The notes: a model not told the origin generated them from the sequence alone. A stretch of 64,000 nt of DNA from Anaeropeptidivorans aminofermentans (GCF_940670685.1 NZ_OW711693.1:3658001-3722000), one strand, 5' to 3'; shown: positions 54,201 through 63,371, counted from the stretch's first letter. Made by a program: numbers and translations.

Positions 54201-57200
54201 TACCGTGGTGTAGCTGCTTGCATCTATAATTTTATATTCACACTCTTTATTGGCCCTCAGCCATATAATTTTACCGTTGCTGCTGCCCATGGTTGCATTT
54301 ACCGCGCCGACAATCGGGGGCGGTATTGTTCCCTTGGATATAACCATCTTAAAGAATATTTTGGGGGTTTGTGCATACATTTCTGTTTCTTCCGTTACGA
54401 GGCCAACGATGAAGGTTCCCGAGCTGCCGATATTAAGCTTATAATCAGTAAACGATCCCTGACCGGTAGTTCCGCTTTCAAGGGTATAAACCCGCCTTCC
54501 ATTGCTCGGACCAAACGTAAAAAAGCCGCTCATATTCAAAGCCGGGGCGCCATTGTAGGTGAAATAGTAATCAGCACCCTGAATATAGGAGTTATAGGTC
54601 TGTATCTTATTTACCGTAAAGGATAAATCCGCCGTCACGGAAATACCGTCATCCCCTGTAATAGTCAAAGTACCGGTATGGGTTCCCGCTGCGAGGCCAG
54701 CCCTTGGACACACGCTGATGCTTGCCGCTGCATTTGGCGCAAGCTGTGTCACAAACACCATTGAAGTAATGACAAAGTCTCCGTTATCAAGGGAAGCCGA
54801 TATGCCGGTAATGGTGCCGGTGCCGGTATTGGTAATGGTGAATTGCTGCTCTGCCTGGGGGGCATAGTTTACCGTTGCCGCTGGAAAGGTGTAGCTGGTG
54901 GGGTTCATTGTGGCAGAGTAAGTCAAGGAAGTGGCATCACCAACCGTTACCGGCGTGGAATCGGCGCTTGGGCTGTAGACGGGGGTTTCGGGATAGCGCA
55001 CCGTATAAGTACCTACAGGCAAATCCATGATTTCACCGCTTGGGCTGGCAGTCACTTTGGTATAGGCAGACTCACCGGCAAGCTTATACTCATATTCAAA
55101 ACCGCTTATGAGTCCGGTGATTTTGCCGTCATTTGCGGAGGCGGAAGAGGCATTGACTGTGCCAAGGCCGCTTGGGGTAGGCTGCGCTCCCTTTTCCACA
55201 GTCAAAGTGGCGATTGCTTTGGCCCCTGCCGTATGGGTTGATGATTCCGCCGTTTCAAGGCCGATTCTAAAGATACCTGCTTTGGTGACCCTGAGGGCAG
55301 TTCCGCCGTAAAGCTGCCCTTCACCGCAATTTTCGGAGGGTACGGCTTCAAGGGAATAAGTTCTCGCTCCCGCACCGGCATCCAGTGTAAACAGGCCGGC
55401 TACATTGGAAAGGATAATATCCCCGCCTGTATAGGTGACAGAAGCGGAGCCGGCAGAAATAGTAACCGGAATCTTCGGCGCAGCTGCGAACTTCATCACC
55501 TTAACACTGGAATTGGTGGAAAAGGATATGTAAGGCGTTCCGTTATCCACAAACAAAGAGATTCCTTTTACATTGCCGCTTCCTAAAACTTCCGAACTGC
55601 CTAATGCTACCCAGCCGGAAATATTATCAAATTTCCTTACTGTAACGCCGCTGCTTGAAGACGCAGTACCGTCCTTATAAGCCACATAAGGGATGTCACC
55701 TTCTACGTATAAAGAGATATACGACGCTTCTCCTGCCGTGAGATAACCGCCGCCCACAGATACCCAGTTCGATCCGATCAGCTTCTTTACCATAAGGCGA
55801 TTGCCGGTGCCCGGATCCGCATAGGCCACATAGGGGGTACCGCTGTCTGAAATCTTCATGGAAACAAAGGCAGAAGACACATATGACGAGCGGGGCGTAA
55901 TGGTTGAGATTTGGGTATCACCCACAGTCGCCCATTGGCTGCCGTCGAATTTTTTCATCGTCACGTAGGAGCCCCAAGCGTAGGAGTCATTGACGCAGTA
56001 GGCCACATAAGGCGTATTATTATAAATATCCAAAGATGCGGAATAGGCTTGTTCCGAAACATTCTTAACGCCCACATACTCCCATTGGGAGCCGTTATGT
56101 TTTGTTACCGATACACGGCCGGACATGCTGTTTTGATTGGCTGCCAGATAGGGTGTACCATTTTCCGCTATAGCTAAAGAGAGATATGACGCCTTTAGAT
56201 TTGCCGGAATCGGATTGTCATCCGGCGGAACAGGGGGGTTCAGGGAAGCCCAAGATGAACTAAATTTCAGCACCTTCGTCTGGCCTGTGTTTGCCGGGTC
56301 TCCGTATGCCACATAAGGTCTGCCGTTTCCGTCTAAGCATAGGGATGTGTAGGTTGCGGTTGTCGACTGGTCAATCAATTGCTGCCAGCTAGAGCCGTTC
56401 ACCATCCATGCCTTGACTTTGCCGCCGGTGGCAGCTGATACATAAGGCCCGCCGTTTTTCACAAACAAAGAGGTAGTATAGGCCTCGCTGTTCAAAACAT
56501 CATTGGCCACCTGCTGCCAGCTGAAATCGCTGCTGAAGGTTCCCATTACTCCATATCCGACTGCCTCCGGTACAGGAAGGCCGGAAAGTGTACTGTCATT
56601 TACTATTACCGTAATGGAAGGAGCCTCCACCCCTGCCGCCAATGTATATTCTGCCGGAAGTAAGGGCATAAAAACATAAGTGCCTGCCATTTCGCCGTCA
56701 AATACCGGCTGGGCCTCCCAAGTTACCGGAATAAAAACAGTAGTTTGAGGAAGCTTCGTTTCCTCCGGGGTATATGGTACATCCATAGGGTTTTCGACAG
56801 CTCCCTTCTCTGCAATAGCTTCTGTATCTGTATCCTCCGGCTGTAGCTCTTCCTTATTGTTATTTACGGGGATAGAAACAGCGGTTTGCGGAAGCTTCAT
56901 TTCCGTAGAGGCGGGCGATACCTCCGCCGTGGTTTCGGCAGCGCTCTTTTCCGCAGTAGCTTCTGTATCTGTATCCTCAGGCTGGGGTTCTTCCCCATTA
57001 TTATTTACCGGAATAGAAACAGTAGCTTGGAATAGCGCCGTTTCCTCCGGAGTGGGTGATGCCTCCGCCGGGGTTTTGACAGCGCTCTTTTCTGCAGTAG
57101 CTTCTGCATCTGTATCCTCAGGCTGGGGTTCTTCCTCATTGTTATCCTGGGTCTGGCCAGAATCTGCATTCTGGTCCGGACTTTCTGTCTTCAAAGTGGC

Positions 57201-57413
57201 TTCAAGGGCTTCTGGCAAAGTAATGTCCGAAAGAGTAGCCCCCATTTCCACCTCCTGCACTGCAATTTTTTCCGGCAGCACTTCAAACGCTGTAATTTCC
57301 TCGCCTATGCCCAGAGGGACTGCCCCAATGGCTATGGCTGGAGTGCCGCTCAGCACCATGGCGGCGGATAGTGCCATTGCCAGTATGCGTGGAAAAAAGG
57401 TGTGCTTTCTCAT
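51237..57413 (-). CDS. Giant SLH- and cell-wall-binding-repeat surface protein
   Basis: A 2058-aa secreted protein. Signal peptide at residues 1-28 (ILAMALSAAMVLSGTPAIA). Residues 94-234: three 47-residue Pro/Glu/Thr-rich repeats. Residues about 290-640: beta-propeller-like repeats built on (T/A)PYVAY and LFVDNGTPYISF strands. Residues about 640-1400: repeated Ig-like modules (FTITNTGTGTIT, FIITNNGTGTIT and SLFTLD-type segments). About 1400-1497: cadherin-like sandwich (AYIKVTAANGSIKIYTLIIT). Then an Asp/Ser/Gly linker and a module at about 1530-1745. Three SLH domains at about 1750-1935 (FTDIASHWAKDSIDYVSGRG and two more), then choline-binding-like wall repeats at about 1936-2058 (GWLKEGNNWRFY, GKWYYFNADGSL). 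Having both SLH and wall-repeat anchors is unusual. It probably acts as an adhesin or surface scaffold. Confidence 0.9.
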   Translation of the reverse strand: MRKHTFFPRILAMALSAAMVLSGTPAIAIGAVPLGIGEEITAFEVLPEKIAVQEVEMGATLSDITLPEALEATLKTESPDQNADSGQTQDNNEEEPQPEDTDAEATAEKSAVKTPAEASPTPEETALFQATVSIPVNNNGEEPQPEDTDTEATAEKSAAETTAEVSPASTEMKLPQTAVSIPVNNNKEELQPEDTDTEAIAEKGAVENPMDVPYTPEETKLPQTTVFIPVTWEAQPVFDGEMAGTYVFMPLLPAEYTLAAGVEAPSITVIVNDSTLSGLPVPEAVGYGVMGTFSSDFSWQQVANDVLNSEAYTTSLFVKNGGPYVSAATGGKVKAWMVNGSSWQQLIDQSTTATYTSLCLDGNGRPYVAYGDPANTGQTKVLKFSSSWASLNPPVPPDDNPIPANLKASYLSLAIAENGTPYLAANQNSMSGRVSVTKHNGSQWEYVGVKNVSEQAYSASLDIYNNTPYVAYCVNDSYAWGSYVTMKKFDGSQWATVGDTQISTITPRSSYVSSAFVSMKISDSGTPYVAYADPGTGNRLMVKKLIGSNWVSVGGGYLTAGEASYISLYVEGDIPYVAYKDGTASSSSGVTVRKFDNISGWVALGSSEVLGSGNVKGISLFVDNGTPYISFSTNSSVKVMKFAAAPKIPVTISAGSASVTYTGGDIILSNVAGLFTLDAGAGARTYSLEAVPSENCGEGQLYGGTALRVTKAGIFRIGLETAESSTHTAGAKAIATLTVEKGAQPTPSGLGTVNASSASANDGKITGLISGFEYEYKLAGESAYTKVTASPSGEIMDLPVGTYTVRYPETPVYSPSADSTPVTVGDATSLTYSATMNPTSYTFPAATVNYAPQAEQQFTITNTGTGTITGISASLDNGDFVITSMVFVTQLAPNAAASISVCPRAGLAAGTHTGTLTITGDDGISVTADLSFTVNKIQTYNSYIQGADYYFTYNGAPALNMSGFFTFGPSNGRRVYTLESGTTGQGSFTDYKLNIGSSGTFIVGLVTEETEMYAQTPKIFFKMVISKGTIPPPIVGAVNATMGSSNGKIIWLRANKECEYKIIDASSYTTVTTDEYGQITGLPAGTYVVRYPNNDLHTASEDSNAVTIGEDAPPYSAAVNLTSHTFTPVTYGYDPQQAQEFIITNNGTGTITNLSAFLNNGEDFIISMALSETQLAPNATAAVSIRPNPGLSVGTYIDTLSITGDNGIALTIPLTFTVNPMPVVNTAGNTNTKYSASGINLSAVTNLFTLDPNGGTPTYTIDPIGTTGEGTILGNMLTVTSLGTFRIQLVTAETENYTAGPQVTATLIVDKGDQDAPTGLTAVNVTPSSPVSGQITGLIPGMSYEYRNILALDTDDNYTQLYAGSNGEIMGLPAGTYAVRYPATALCNASPVATVTIGAYNPLSGEKSVIAAIVPANAIIKESTIVATVSNSITSQTINVTVSNGASWKLYGDNGCTQEIANKTMALNTGANTAYIKVTAANGSIKIYTLIITRQSVSDGGSPRDDDDDDSGRSSSGSAGASGSIASIPVTGGSKNKASVDSKGNASSTVTGQNITDAIANAQLNAAKKGKSAGEITVAINVSTGGKDANTVTVNLPKTTQQQVINKKIAAVELTIDRPDIIMGLNNAAITEINKQANADVQISAAKINSTALGTAAKNAIGSRPAYDFKASYKSGKSSVTNFGKGTVYVSIPYTPAADEKVGYLYAVYVDGKGNVSRVPDSAYDVNTKSIIFATSHFSAYGVSYTDPTVKFTDIASHWAKDSIDYVSGRGLMMGITDTAFSPDTAMTREMLVTALGRLAGIDEKSYKANTFTDVKADSASHPYIEWAYSKGILQGISSKRFGPDQVVTREEAALIFANYAKATGYALPAIREAGYGDASSIGSAYKTAVTALQQAGVIMSKTGNRFNPKASATRAEVSTMLHRYVKLVIDRDTAQGWAKNDTGEYLYYKDGKALTGTQTIGGVKYIFESTGVLKTGWLKEGNNWRFYSGNQMLVGFWDLNTNGSNKTYYFTKDGLRVSGKWLQIDGKWYYFNADGSLAKSTKIDGYEIDSNGIRKTN
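56712..57134 (-). repeat. Three tandem 141-bp repeats in the surface protein gene
   Basis: The repeats encode residues 94-140, 141-187 and 188-234, each starting EE(P/L)QPEDTD(A/T)EA and ending near SIPVNNN. The first two are closest and the third is more diverged. Such stalk repeats commonly change number by recombination. Confidence 0.85.
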
Positions 57414-57707
57414 ATGAATTCCTCCTCCTTGTTGCTGTCTTCCAGAATACCACAGAGCGCCTGATTTCGACCTTTTCTACAATATTCCTACAATAATTGT
57501 AGCAGTCGCCTCTCTACGGATTCTCAACAAATCACCTCAAATTTCCGCTCTCAATGGGAGAAAGAAAATTTTTTAAAATTAATCATGAAAATACCTTTAA
57601 AATAATCTCTTATCCATTTATTTTTACTTTGTTTCATGCTGTCTCAGGCTATTTTTAAGTTTAATAAGTATATCCAGCCGGAATAAAAGTAAATTGACGG
57701 TACAAAT

Positions 57708-57765
57708 GAAAAGAAGCTCGGAGGAAAATCGCCCAATTTGCCGATTTTCTCCAAGCTTCTTCTCT
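57708..57765 (-). terminator. Long hairpin terminator after the SARP-type regulator gene
   Basis: AAGAAGCTCGGAGGAAAATCG (57,711-57,731) pairs with CGATTTTCTCCAAGCTTCTT (57,742-57,761) with one mismatch. T-rich sequence follows on both strands. Confidence 0.8.
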
Positions 57766-57769
57766 TCTT

Positions 57770-58654
57770 TTATTTTAGGGCAGCTTTCCTGCCTGTGGAT
57801 AACCGCATCAGCAGCGCCTGCTGCTTCATGGCATAATTCGCCCGCTTTTGAAACGCCCACCGCCAATCCTCATACGCCAGATAATCCTCCCGATACAGCT
57901 CTGCCGCCTCCTGCCCGGCGACAGAGCTGCCGGTCTGCATATACAGCGTAAAATCCTTATCATACTGCCGCAAATCCCACTGCCCCTCCGTAAGCTTTAA
58001 AAGATAGCTGTCGTTGGCATAGCTGATTTGTATAGCGGAAATATTGTAATCCCGAAGGCATTTGCGGATAGCCCACACTGCCGTCTGCAAATTGCGCAGG
58101 GCCTGATTGGGCAGGCTTTCCGGCCAAAGGTCATCACAAATTTTAAACTTATCTATCCAAGTACCTTCACTTGCGAGAAAATAGGCCAGCAGTTCCCTTG
58201 GCTTGCCCCGGCTCCATTTAACCGCTTCATTGCCCTGATACAAAGCAAATTTACCGAAAAACTGTATCCTAAGGGTCTTGGTCTCCTGTGCTAAGCCCCG
58301 CTTTCGCCTGATCCGCTCCATTGCTTTTTTCAGCCGCTCAGGGCGTACCGGCTTCAGGATGTAGTCGACGGCGCTGACCTCAAAGGCTTCCACCGCGTAC
58401 TGGTTGTAGGCTGTCACAAACAGCACATCCATCTCCGGATTTTTCGTCAGCAGCTGCTCGGCCAGCTCAATGCCGCTGAGGGTACGCATTTCAATATCCA
58501 AAAAGGCAAGCTCCGGCCTTGTTGCTTCCAGCTCTGCAAGCGCCTGCAAAGGGTCGGTGTAGCTGCCAGTAATCTCCAAATCCGGATAGCAGGAAAGCAG
58601 CTCCATAAGCTCCCGCAGCAGCGGCGCTTCATCATCTACTAAAATAATCCGCAT
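57770..58654 (-). CDS. Response regulator with a SARP/BTAD-type output domain
   Basis: A 294-aa regulator. Receiver domain: IILVDDEAPLLRELMELL, phosphoacceptor in LAFLDIEMRTLSG, VLFVTAYNQYAVEAFEV and LKPVRPERL. The output part (about residues 125-294) has a winged-helix segment IQFFGKFALYQGNEAVKW and a helical BTAD-like region (EAAELYREDYLAYEDWRWAF) like SARP-family activators rather than LytTR. ATG 58,654 is chosen because AGGAGG lies 7 bp before it; the upstream ATG overlaps this site. It overlaps the kinase gene by 23 bp. The adjacent giant surface protein gene on the same strand, after a terminator, is a plausible target. Confidence 0.87.
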   Translation of the reverse strand: MRIILVDDEAPLLRELMELLSCYPDLEITGSYTDPLQALAELEATRPELAFLDIEMRTLSGIELAEQLLTKNPEMDVLFVTAYNQYAVEAFEVSAVDYILKPVRPERLKKAMERIRRKRGLAQETKTLRIQFFGKFALYQGNEAVKWSRGKPRELLAYFLASEGTWIDKFKICDDLWPESLPNQALRNLQTAVWAIRKCLRDYNISAIQISYANDSYLLKLTEGQWDLRQYDKDFTLYMQTGSSVAGQEAAELYREDYLAYEDWRWAFQKRANYAMKQQALLMRLSTGRKAALK

Positions 58655-60536
58655 CACACACCTCCTCATAAGGTATCTTGAGAGTTACCACCGTGCCTAT
58701 ACCCTCTACGCTTTCTATTTCAAGCCCCGCGCCCCGATGCGTTCCCAATCTCTGCTGAATATTTTTCAATCCTACACCGGTGCTGTCTCCCCTGCGTATG
58801 CTCTCCAGCAGTGCCTGCGGAATGCCCACGCCGTTATCCTCTACGCGAATAACGACAAGGTTACCCTTTCGATGGATTCCCAGTCGTACGCTGCCACCCT
58901 CCGGCCGCTTAAAAATGCCGTGGTGGACGGCATTTTCCACCACCGGCTGGAGACACAGAAGGGGAACCATAGCATCAAGATTTTTTTCAATATCATATTC
59001 CATCTGCAATAAATTCTCAAAGCGTGCCTGCTCAATGGAAAGATATGCTCTGACTGTATTAATTTCCTCCGACAAAGGAATTCTGCCGTCCTGAGCTTTA
59101 AAATGAAAACTCCCCCGCAGATAATCCGTCAGGGCATAGAGCAGGTTTTTCGCCTTTTGGGGCTCCTGGGTCGTCTGCGCCGCAATTACGCTGAGAGAAT
59201 TATAGAGGAAATGCGGCTTAATCTGTGCCCGCAGAAAAGCGATTTCCGCATCCTGCGCCTGCTGCATGGAAATGCGCAGGCGTGTTACCGTGCCGCGGTA
59301 TTCAACAGACAGATACCCAATCATTACCACGGTGAAAATTAGGATATATACCTGTACAAAACCGGAACTTCCTTTGATTCCCAATGAGAACAAGATTGAA
59401 TCTGCAGAATACAGATTCACCGGCAATAGTGCGGCAAATAATAAAAATCCATCCGCGTCCTTGACATACAAACAAATCGACCGGAGCAAAAGCCCAAGCA
59501 GAACAATCGTGTTGCAGGCCATCACAGGTCCATGGATTCTGTAGTACATATAGATAGGAAGCGCAAAAATTGCCGCCAGATAGCCGGCGTATACCAGCGA
59601 TATAATAATTACCAGGCGCAGCGGCAGCAACCCATCCTTAAATTGATAAAAAATCCACAGCAGAACAATAAAGCATGAGGACAGAAAAAAATCCTTGAGC
59701 TTAAAGGTCAAGGTAAATGGGATATCCGGCAAAAGCAGCAATAAAGAGCGTTGATCCGCCAGCCCGTTTCCCAGCGCAAACAAAACGCAGAACAGAGAAA
59801 AAAGCAGAAGCATAGGATTTCTCAGTACACCGTCCCTAGTGACGAGAAAGAAAATCAGGTGCAGCAGGGCAAGTGTGCATAACACCCCGAAAATCAAAAG
59901 GGATGTCAAATGCTTTTGCTGATGCTGTATTATCAGAAGTTCCTCCAGCCCAAGCTCCAAAGATGCGGGAATACCGGAATTAATGTATTCATAATTAGCC
60001 GCCTGCACAATTATTTCGATGGTTCCCCCTTTATGCTCAAAAAAGCCCAGCTGCGGCGTGTTGCCGGAGCGATATTCCGGTGCCGTCCGGGCAGGGACAC
60101 CGTCATCCAGCAGCACCTGGCCGTTAACATATACCCGGCTGGAAAAGCGCACGTTGGTCTTTTTCAGCCCCAGCACTCCTTGAAACGGAACGTTTTCCAA
60201 CACCAGCCGATAGGTGGCACAGCCGAAAGCGGGCAGATTTTCCCCCTGCACATTTTTTCCGTTCCAAAGGGAAGGTACCTGCATATATCCGTCTGGAACC
60301 GGGGCATTATCCGCAAAATCCTCCGGCGTCAGTAGCTGATTCCAGTAAAACTCCCACTCGCCGTCCAGCCGGATAACCGGGCTGAGGGCAATATCCCATG
60401 GAGCGGCGTTTAATTTTCCTTGATATGCCATAGGGTTCCGGTCCGATGTTCGTCCATCTTTCAGAATAATCGGAATAAAAAGGATTAGTAATCCAGTCAA
60501 AGTAATAAAAAGGAGCGTCAAAGTACGTTTTGTCAT
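58632..60536 (-). CDS. LytS-like histidine kinase with a 7TMR-DISM sensor
   Basis: A 634-aa membrane kinase. N-terminal signal anchor (LTLLFITLTGLLILFIPIIL), an extracellular beta-sandwich like 7TMR-DISMED2 (VIRLDGEWEFYWNQLLTPED, VYVNGQVLLDDGVP) that in relatives binds carbohydrates, seven membrane helices at about 215-410, then a His_kinase/HATPase module with RAQIKPHFLYNSLSVIAAQT (phosphoaccepting His), LQPVVENAVHHGIF and VEDNGVGIPQALLES. It is translationally coupled to its regulator downstream. The ligand may be a sugar or wall fragment. Confidence 0.9.
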   Translation of the reverse strand: MTKRTLTLLFITLTGLLILFIPIILKDGRTSDRNPMAYQGKLNAAPWDIALSPVIRLDGEWEFYWNQLLTPEDFADNAPVPDGYMQVPSLWNGKNVQGENLPAFGCATYRLVLENVPFQGVLGLKKTNVRFSSRVYVNGQVLLDDGVPARTAPEYRSGNTPQLGFFEHKGGTIEIIVQAANYEYINSGIPASLELGLEELLIIQHQQKHLTSLLIFGVLCTLALLHLIFFLVTRDGVLRNPMLLLFSLFCVLFALGNGLADQRSLLLLLPDIPFTLTFKLKDFFLSSCFIVLLWIFYQFKDGLLPLRLVIIISLVYAGYLAAIFALPIYMYYRIHGPVMACNTIVLLGLLLRSICLYVKDADGFLLFAALLPVNLYSADSILFSLGIKGSSGFVQVYILIFTVVMIGYLSVEYRGTVTRLRISMQQAQDAEIAFLRAQIKPHFLYNSLSVIAAQTTQEPQKAKNLLYALTDYLRGSFHFKAQDGRIPLSEEINTVRAYLSIEQARFENLLQMEYDIEKNLDAMVPLLCLQPVVENAVHHGIFKRPEGGSVRLGIHRKGNLVVIRVEDNGVGIPQALLESIRRGDSTGVGLKNIQQRLGTHRGAGLEIESVEGIGTVVTLKIPYEEVCDADYFSR

Positions 60537-60925
60537 CTATATTCCTCAATTACAGGTTTATAAGTTTCTTATTTAATTTTAATAGCATTATAACCTATTT
60601 TTTGTCAAAGGTTGGGGATTACCGGATAAAAAGGCCTCTGTTATAAATCGATGGTGCGTATAAAAATCTTGATTCTGTACCAAAACATATCAAAAGCCTG
60701 TAACATAGCTAATCATGAGGTATGGAAGGAGCCATCCCTCTCCAGAGGACATTACCCTTCCTTCACCCCCGCATCCGCAAGGGGTTCTTTTCTTGAACAA
60801 AAAGAAAAACCGCCCTTCTTCTGTAATAGGGCATCGTTATATATAAGGTACTATTTATTTTTTATTTTTCTTCTATAACCCTTGTATGGGCCGTGATGGG
60901 CAAGCATTAGATACCATTGAGAATA
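60537..60925. other. Intergenic region
   Basis: An AT-rich promoter region for the kinase operon (minus strand) followed by a short GC-richer stretch (60,715-60,830) with an inverted repeat-like CCTTCACCCCCG/GGGG segment. No gene can be supported; a 75-codon frame at 60,651 has no ribosome binding site and no protein-like pattern. Confidence 0.4.
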
Positions 60926-61700
60926 TCATTTTAGAATATTAACCCAAGTACCAATAGGTGAAATTTCAACGAAAGCAACAAAAGAAGTCGTACACTTGGC
61001 ATATCCTGCGGCACTGCCCCGCCGGCGTTTCAGGTATAGAAAAGCCATCTCGACAAAATGACGAAGATTATATAGATATTCATCATAATCACGATGTTCT
61101 TTTCGATTCTCTTTAGACGGAATTACTATCTGCATTCCAGCGCTTGCGGCTGATTTTATTAATTTGCCGGTCCATAATCACAGTCGCTTAAAAGCCATTA
61201 AGATGCAAGCCTTTGGATTAATACAACAGCTTAATTACAATCCACTGTAGTATCTGCCATGGCCAACATACCATTCGTATTTACGGCAAAATGTATTTTG
61301 AAATTGAGCCCCCTTTTGCCATTTCTATATTCCGATTACCGCCTGCAGCGCCTATTGCGCGGGGACAGACTTTAATATAACTGGTATTTATCATAAGCCG
61401 TTCAAAATCAGAATCCTCAATGAGGGCTTCCAGTATGTGTTTCCCAATACCTTTTGTGGCGCCAACAGCAAATTAGCAATGTGCCATATACCTATTCCAA
61501 TTTCATAGCCCAATGCCATATCATGCCATGGCGCTCCAATATGTAATATTTAAAATACAGCATTTATAAATACCCATTATTTTGAGCATTTCCACCTCAA
61601 TTTTCTTTGTTGCCCATCGTGTTCAGCTCTATTAGTGCCCACTCTTCGTTTGATATACCAGGCCTATAATATGATGCCGCATAGAGAATCCCTCTGTTTT
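60926..61700 (-). pseudogene. Decayed IS5-family transposase
   Basis: Minus-strand fragments read as an IS5-family (ISL2/IS427-like) DDE transposase with stops and frameshifts: an N-terminal piece YYRPGISNEEWALIELNTMG near 61,620-61,690, LIEDSDFERLMINTSYIKV near 61,380-61,430, KGGLNFKIHFAVNTNGMLAM near 61,260-61,315, and an intact C-terminal piece (61,135-60,926) IPSKENRKEHRDYDEYLYNL with VEMAFLYLKRRRGSAAGYAK. No terminal repeats were recognised. Not functional. Confidence 0.78.
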
Positions 61701-61784
61701 TATTTTCTGTATTATAGCACAGATTTATGGCCGGCGCTATCTGGCAAATAAGCTAAGACATTTATTTTTTTTATCAATTATTTT

Positions 61785-61990
61785 ATATCTCCATTCTTCC
61801 ATTTATCCTTATATTTAACAGAACTGTCTTCATTGTATCAAGCTCCGCTCCCGTCATGGTATCGTCTTTAAAAAATCCATTATACTTCAAGGTTCCATTA
61901 GCATAATAAAGCTTCTTTTTCCATAATAATCATCTTTTTTATATTTTCCATATAACTTATAAAGTAAGGTTTATTTAATTCTAAGCTACC
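61785..61990 (-). pseudogene. MORN-repeat gene remnant
   Basis: On the minus strand KLYGKYKKDDYYGKR reads into, after a 1-base frame change, KKLYYANGTLKYNGFFKDDT. This is the YYxNGxLKYxGxFKxD pattern of MORN repeats. There is no start, and the frame ends at about 61,790. It is probably a leftover of a larger gene. Confidence 0.45.
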
Positions 61991-62273
61991 TCCGGCTTTA
62001 TGAATTAGCGTACTCGTAATTGATATTCATTTTATATTGAAATTTCTACATTCATGCTAAATTCTCGAAAGCTGTCCACTTTCTTATATAGAAATGCATT
62101 GTATAATCCGTCTTTTAGTCCCTTCTTCCTCTTTCAAAGCTCATATATTCCGACTGTGTTTTTCCTCTGTTATATCTTTTGCAAATTTCCTCGAGATATA
62201 TTTAATGCTTGCTATTTTCCTGCTCAGCTAAATTGCTTAATCTGAAAATTAACGCATATGTTTTATAATCCTC
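61991..62273. other. AT-rich intergenic region
   Basis: About 280 bp with no supported gene. It lies downstream of the phosphatase/acetyltransferase gene; no clear terminator was found. Confidence 0.35.
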
Positions 62274-63371
62274 TTAAAATTCCGAATCAGGACCAATATG
62301 CTTTTCCAAAATATCCCGGCCCTTTTCATTCTCTCCCGCAAGGATAAAACCGTAATTCAAAAAGAACTTTCGGTAGGGATTCTGCCTTGGCAGTGCAATG
62401 CGCAGATAGTCTCCTCCCTTAGCTCTGGCAGCCATCACAGCCTGACCAATTAGCTGGACCCCGAGGCTCGCTCTTCGGCAGCCGGGGTGGGTGCAGAGCA
62501 AGGTTATGCTGCCCGGTTCCATACCGAACTGTAAAAATCCTGCCGGCTCTTGCTCTACAAAGCCAATAATTGTCTGCAGCATTGCAGCATCTTCCAAAAG
62601 TATATGCTTATTAAACGGCCTATCCTCGCCGGCTTCTTGCCAAACACATTTGATGGCCTCCGCCATAATCTCGCCATACGCCACCCAAGGCAGAGGCTGA
62701 AAGTACATATCCGTATCAAAATCAAGCGTTTCATAAGGCTTCTCATAGGCCTGATAATCTTTATCCCCCAAATGGCTAATATCATTTTCAGTTACCAGAC
62801 GCAGCAGACCGCCCTCCGCCTCGATAATGGAAACGGCAGTATTCTTCACCATAGGCAATTTATGAACTTCTTTCAGGGGTATGCCCTGTAGTTCTGCCAG
62901 CAGATAACGGATAGCGAAGCAATGTGAGATTACGGCTACCGACTTTCCTTCATTTTCAGATGCAATCTGTCTGATGCTGTTCAGCATGCGGCTCAAAACC
63001 TGTTGCGGTGTCTCAGCGCCGTCCACATGCCACTTTTCCGGTGCTGTTTTGAAATTGCGAAGCTGTTGGGCGTCCTCATAGGCAATATTGCCCCAGTTTC
63101 TCCCCTCCCATTTACCCATGCAGTTCTCCCGCAGGATTTTCCTTTTATAAGAAATCAGGCTTTTAGGCTTATAAATTGCACTTGCAGTAGCACAGGCATG
63201 ATACAAATCACTAGTATATACCTTATCGATTTGTATATGGGCAAAGCCCTTCTCCAGGGCCTTTATCTGACGCCAGCCTCTGTCCGTGATTCTGTCGTTA
63301 AAATGGCCTTGGGCTATACGATATAAATCTCCTTCCGCTTCAGCGGAGCAAATTAAATAAATCTTGGTCAT
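62274..63371 (-). CDS. Histidine phosphatase-like/GNAT fusion with lost phosphatase active site
   Basis: A 365-aa two-domain protein. Residues 1 to about 200 follow the histidine phosphatase (phosphoglycerate mutase) fold: IYLICSAEAEGDLYRIAQGH, DRITDRGWRQIKALEKGF, VYTSDLYHACATASAIY and AVISHCFAIRYLLAEL. In relatives the first motif is LIRHAEAEGN; here Arg-His are replaced by Cys-Ser, removing the nucleophilic His and its Arg. The second His (SHC) remains. Residues about 220-365 are a GNAT acetyltransferase (SITLLCTHPGCRRASLGVQLI, PYRKFFLNYGFILAGENEKG). The phosphatase half is probably inactive or a binding module. ATG 63,371 follows a weak GGGAGGAG site. Confidence 0.87.
   Translation of the reverse strand: MTKIYLICSAEAEGDLYRIAQGHFNDRITDRGWRQIKALEKGFAHIQIDKVYTSDLYHACATASAIYKPKSLISYKRKILRENCMGKWEGRNWGNIAYEDAQQLRNFKTAPEKWHVDGAETPQQVLSRMLNSIRQIASENEGKSVAVISHCFAIRYLLAELQGIPLKEVHKLPMVKNTAVSIIEAEGGLLRLVTENDISHLGDKDYQAYEKPYETLDFDTDMYFQPLPWVAYGEIMAEAIKCVWQEAGEDRPFNKHILLEDAAMLQTIIGFVEQEPAGFLQFGMEPGSITLLCTHPGCRRASLGVQLIGQAVMAARAKGGDYLRIALPRQNPYRKFFLNYGFILAGENEKGRDILEKHIGPDSEF

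Noticed and set aside
60651-60878. A 75-codon plus-strand ORF before the IS5 remnant
   Set aside because: No ribosome binding site, no recognisable domain, and low-complexity content.
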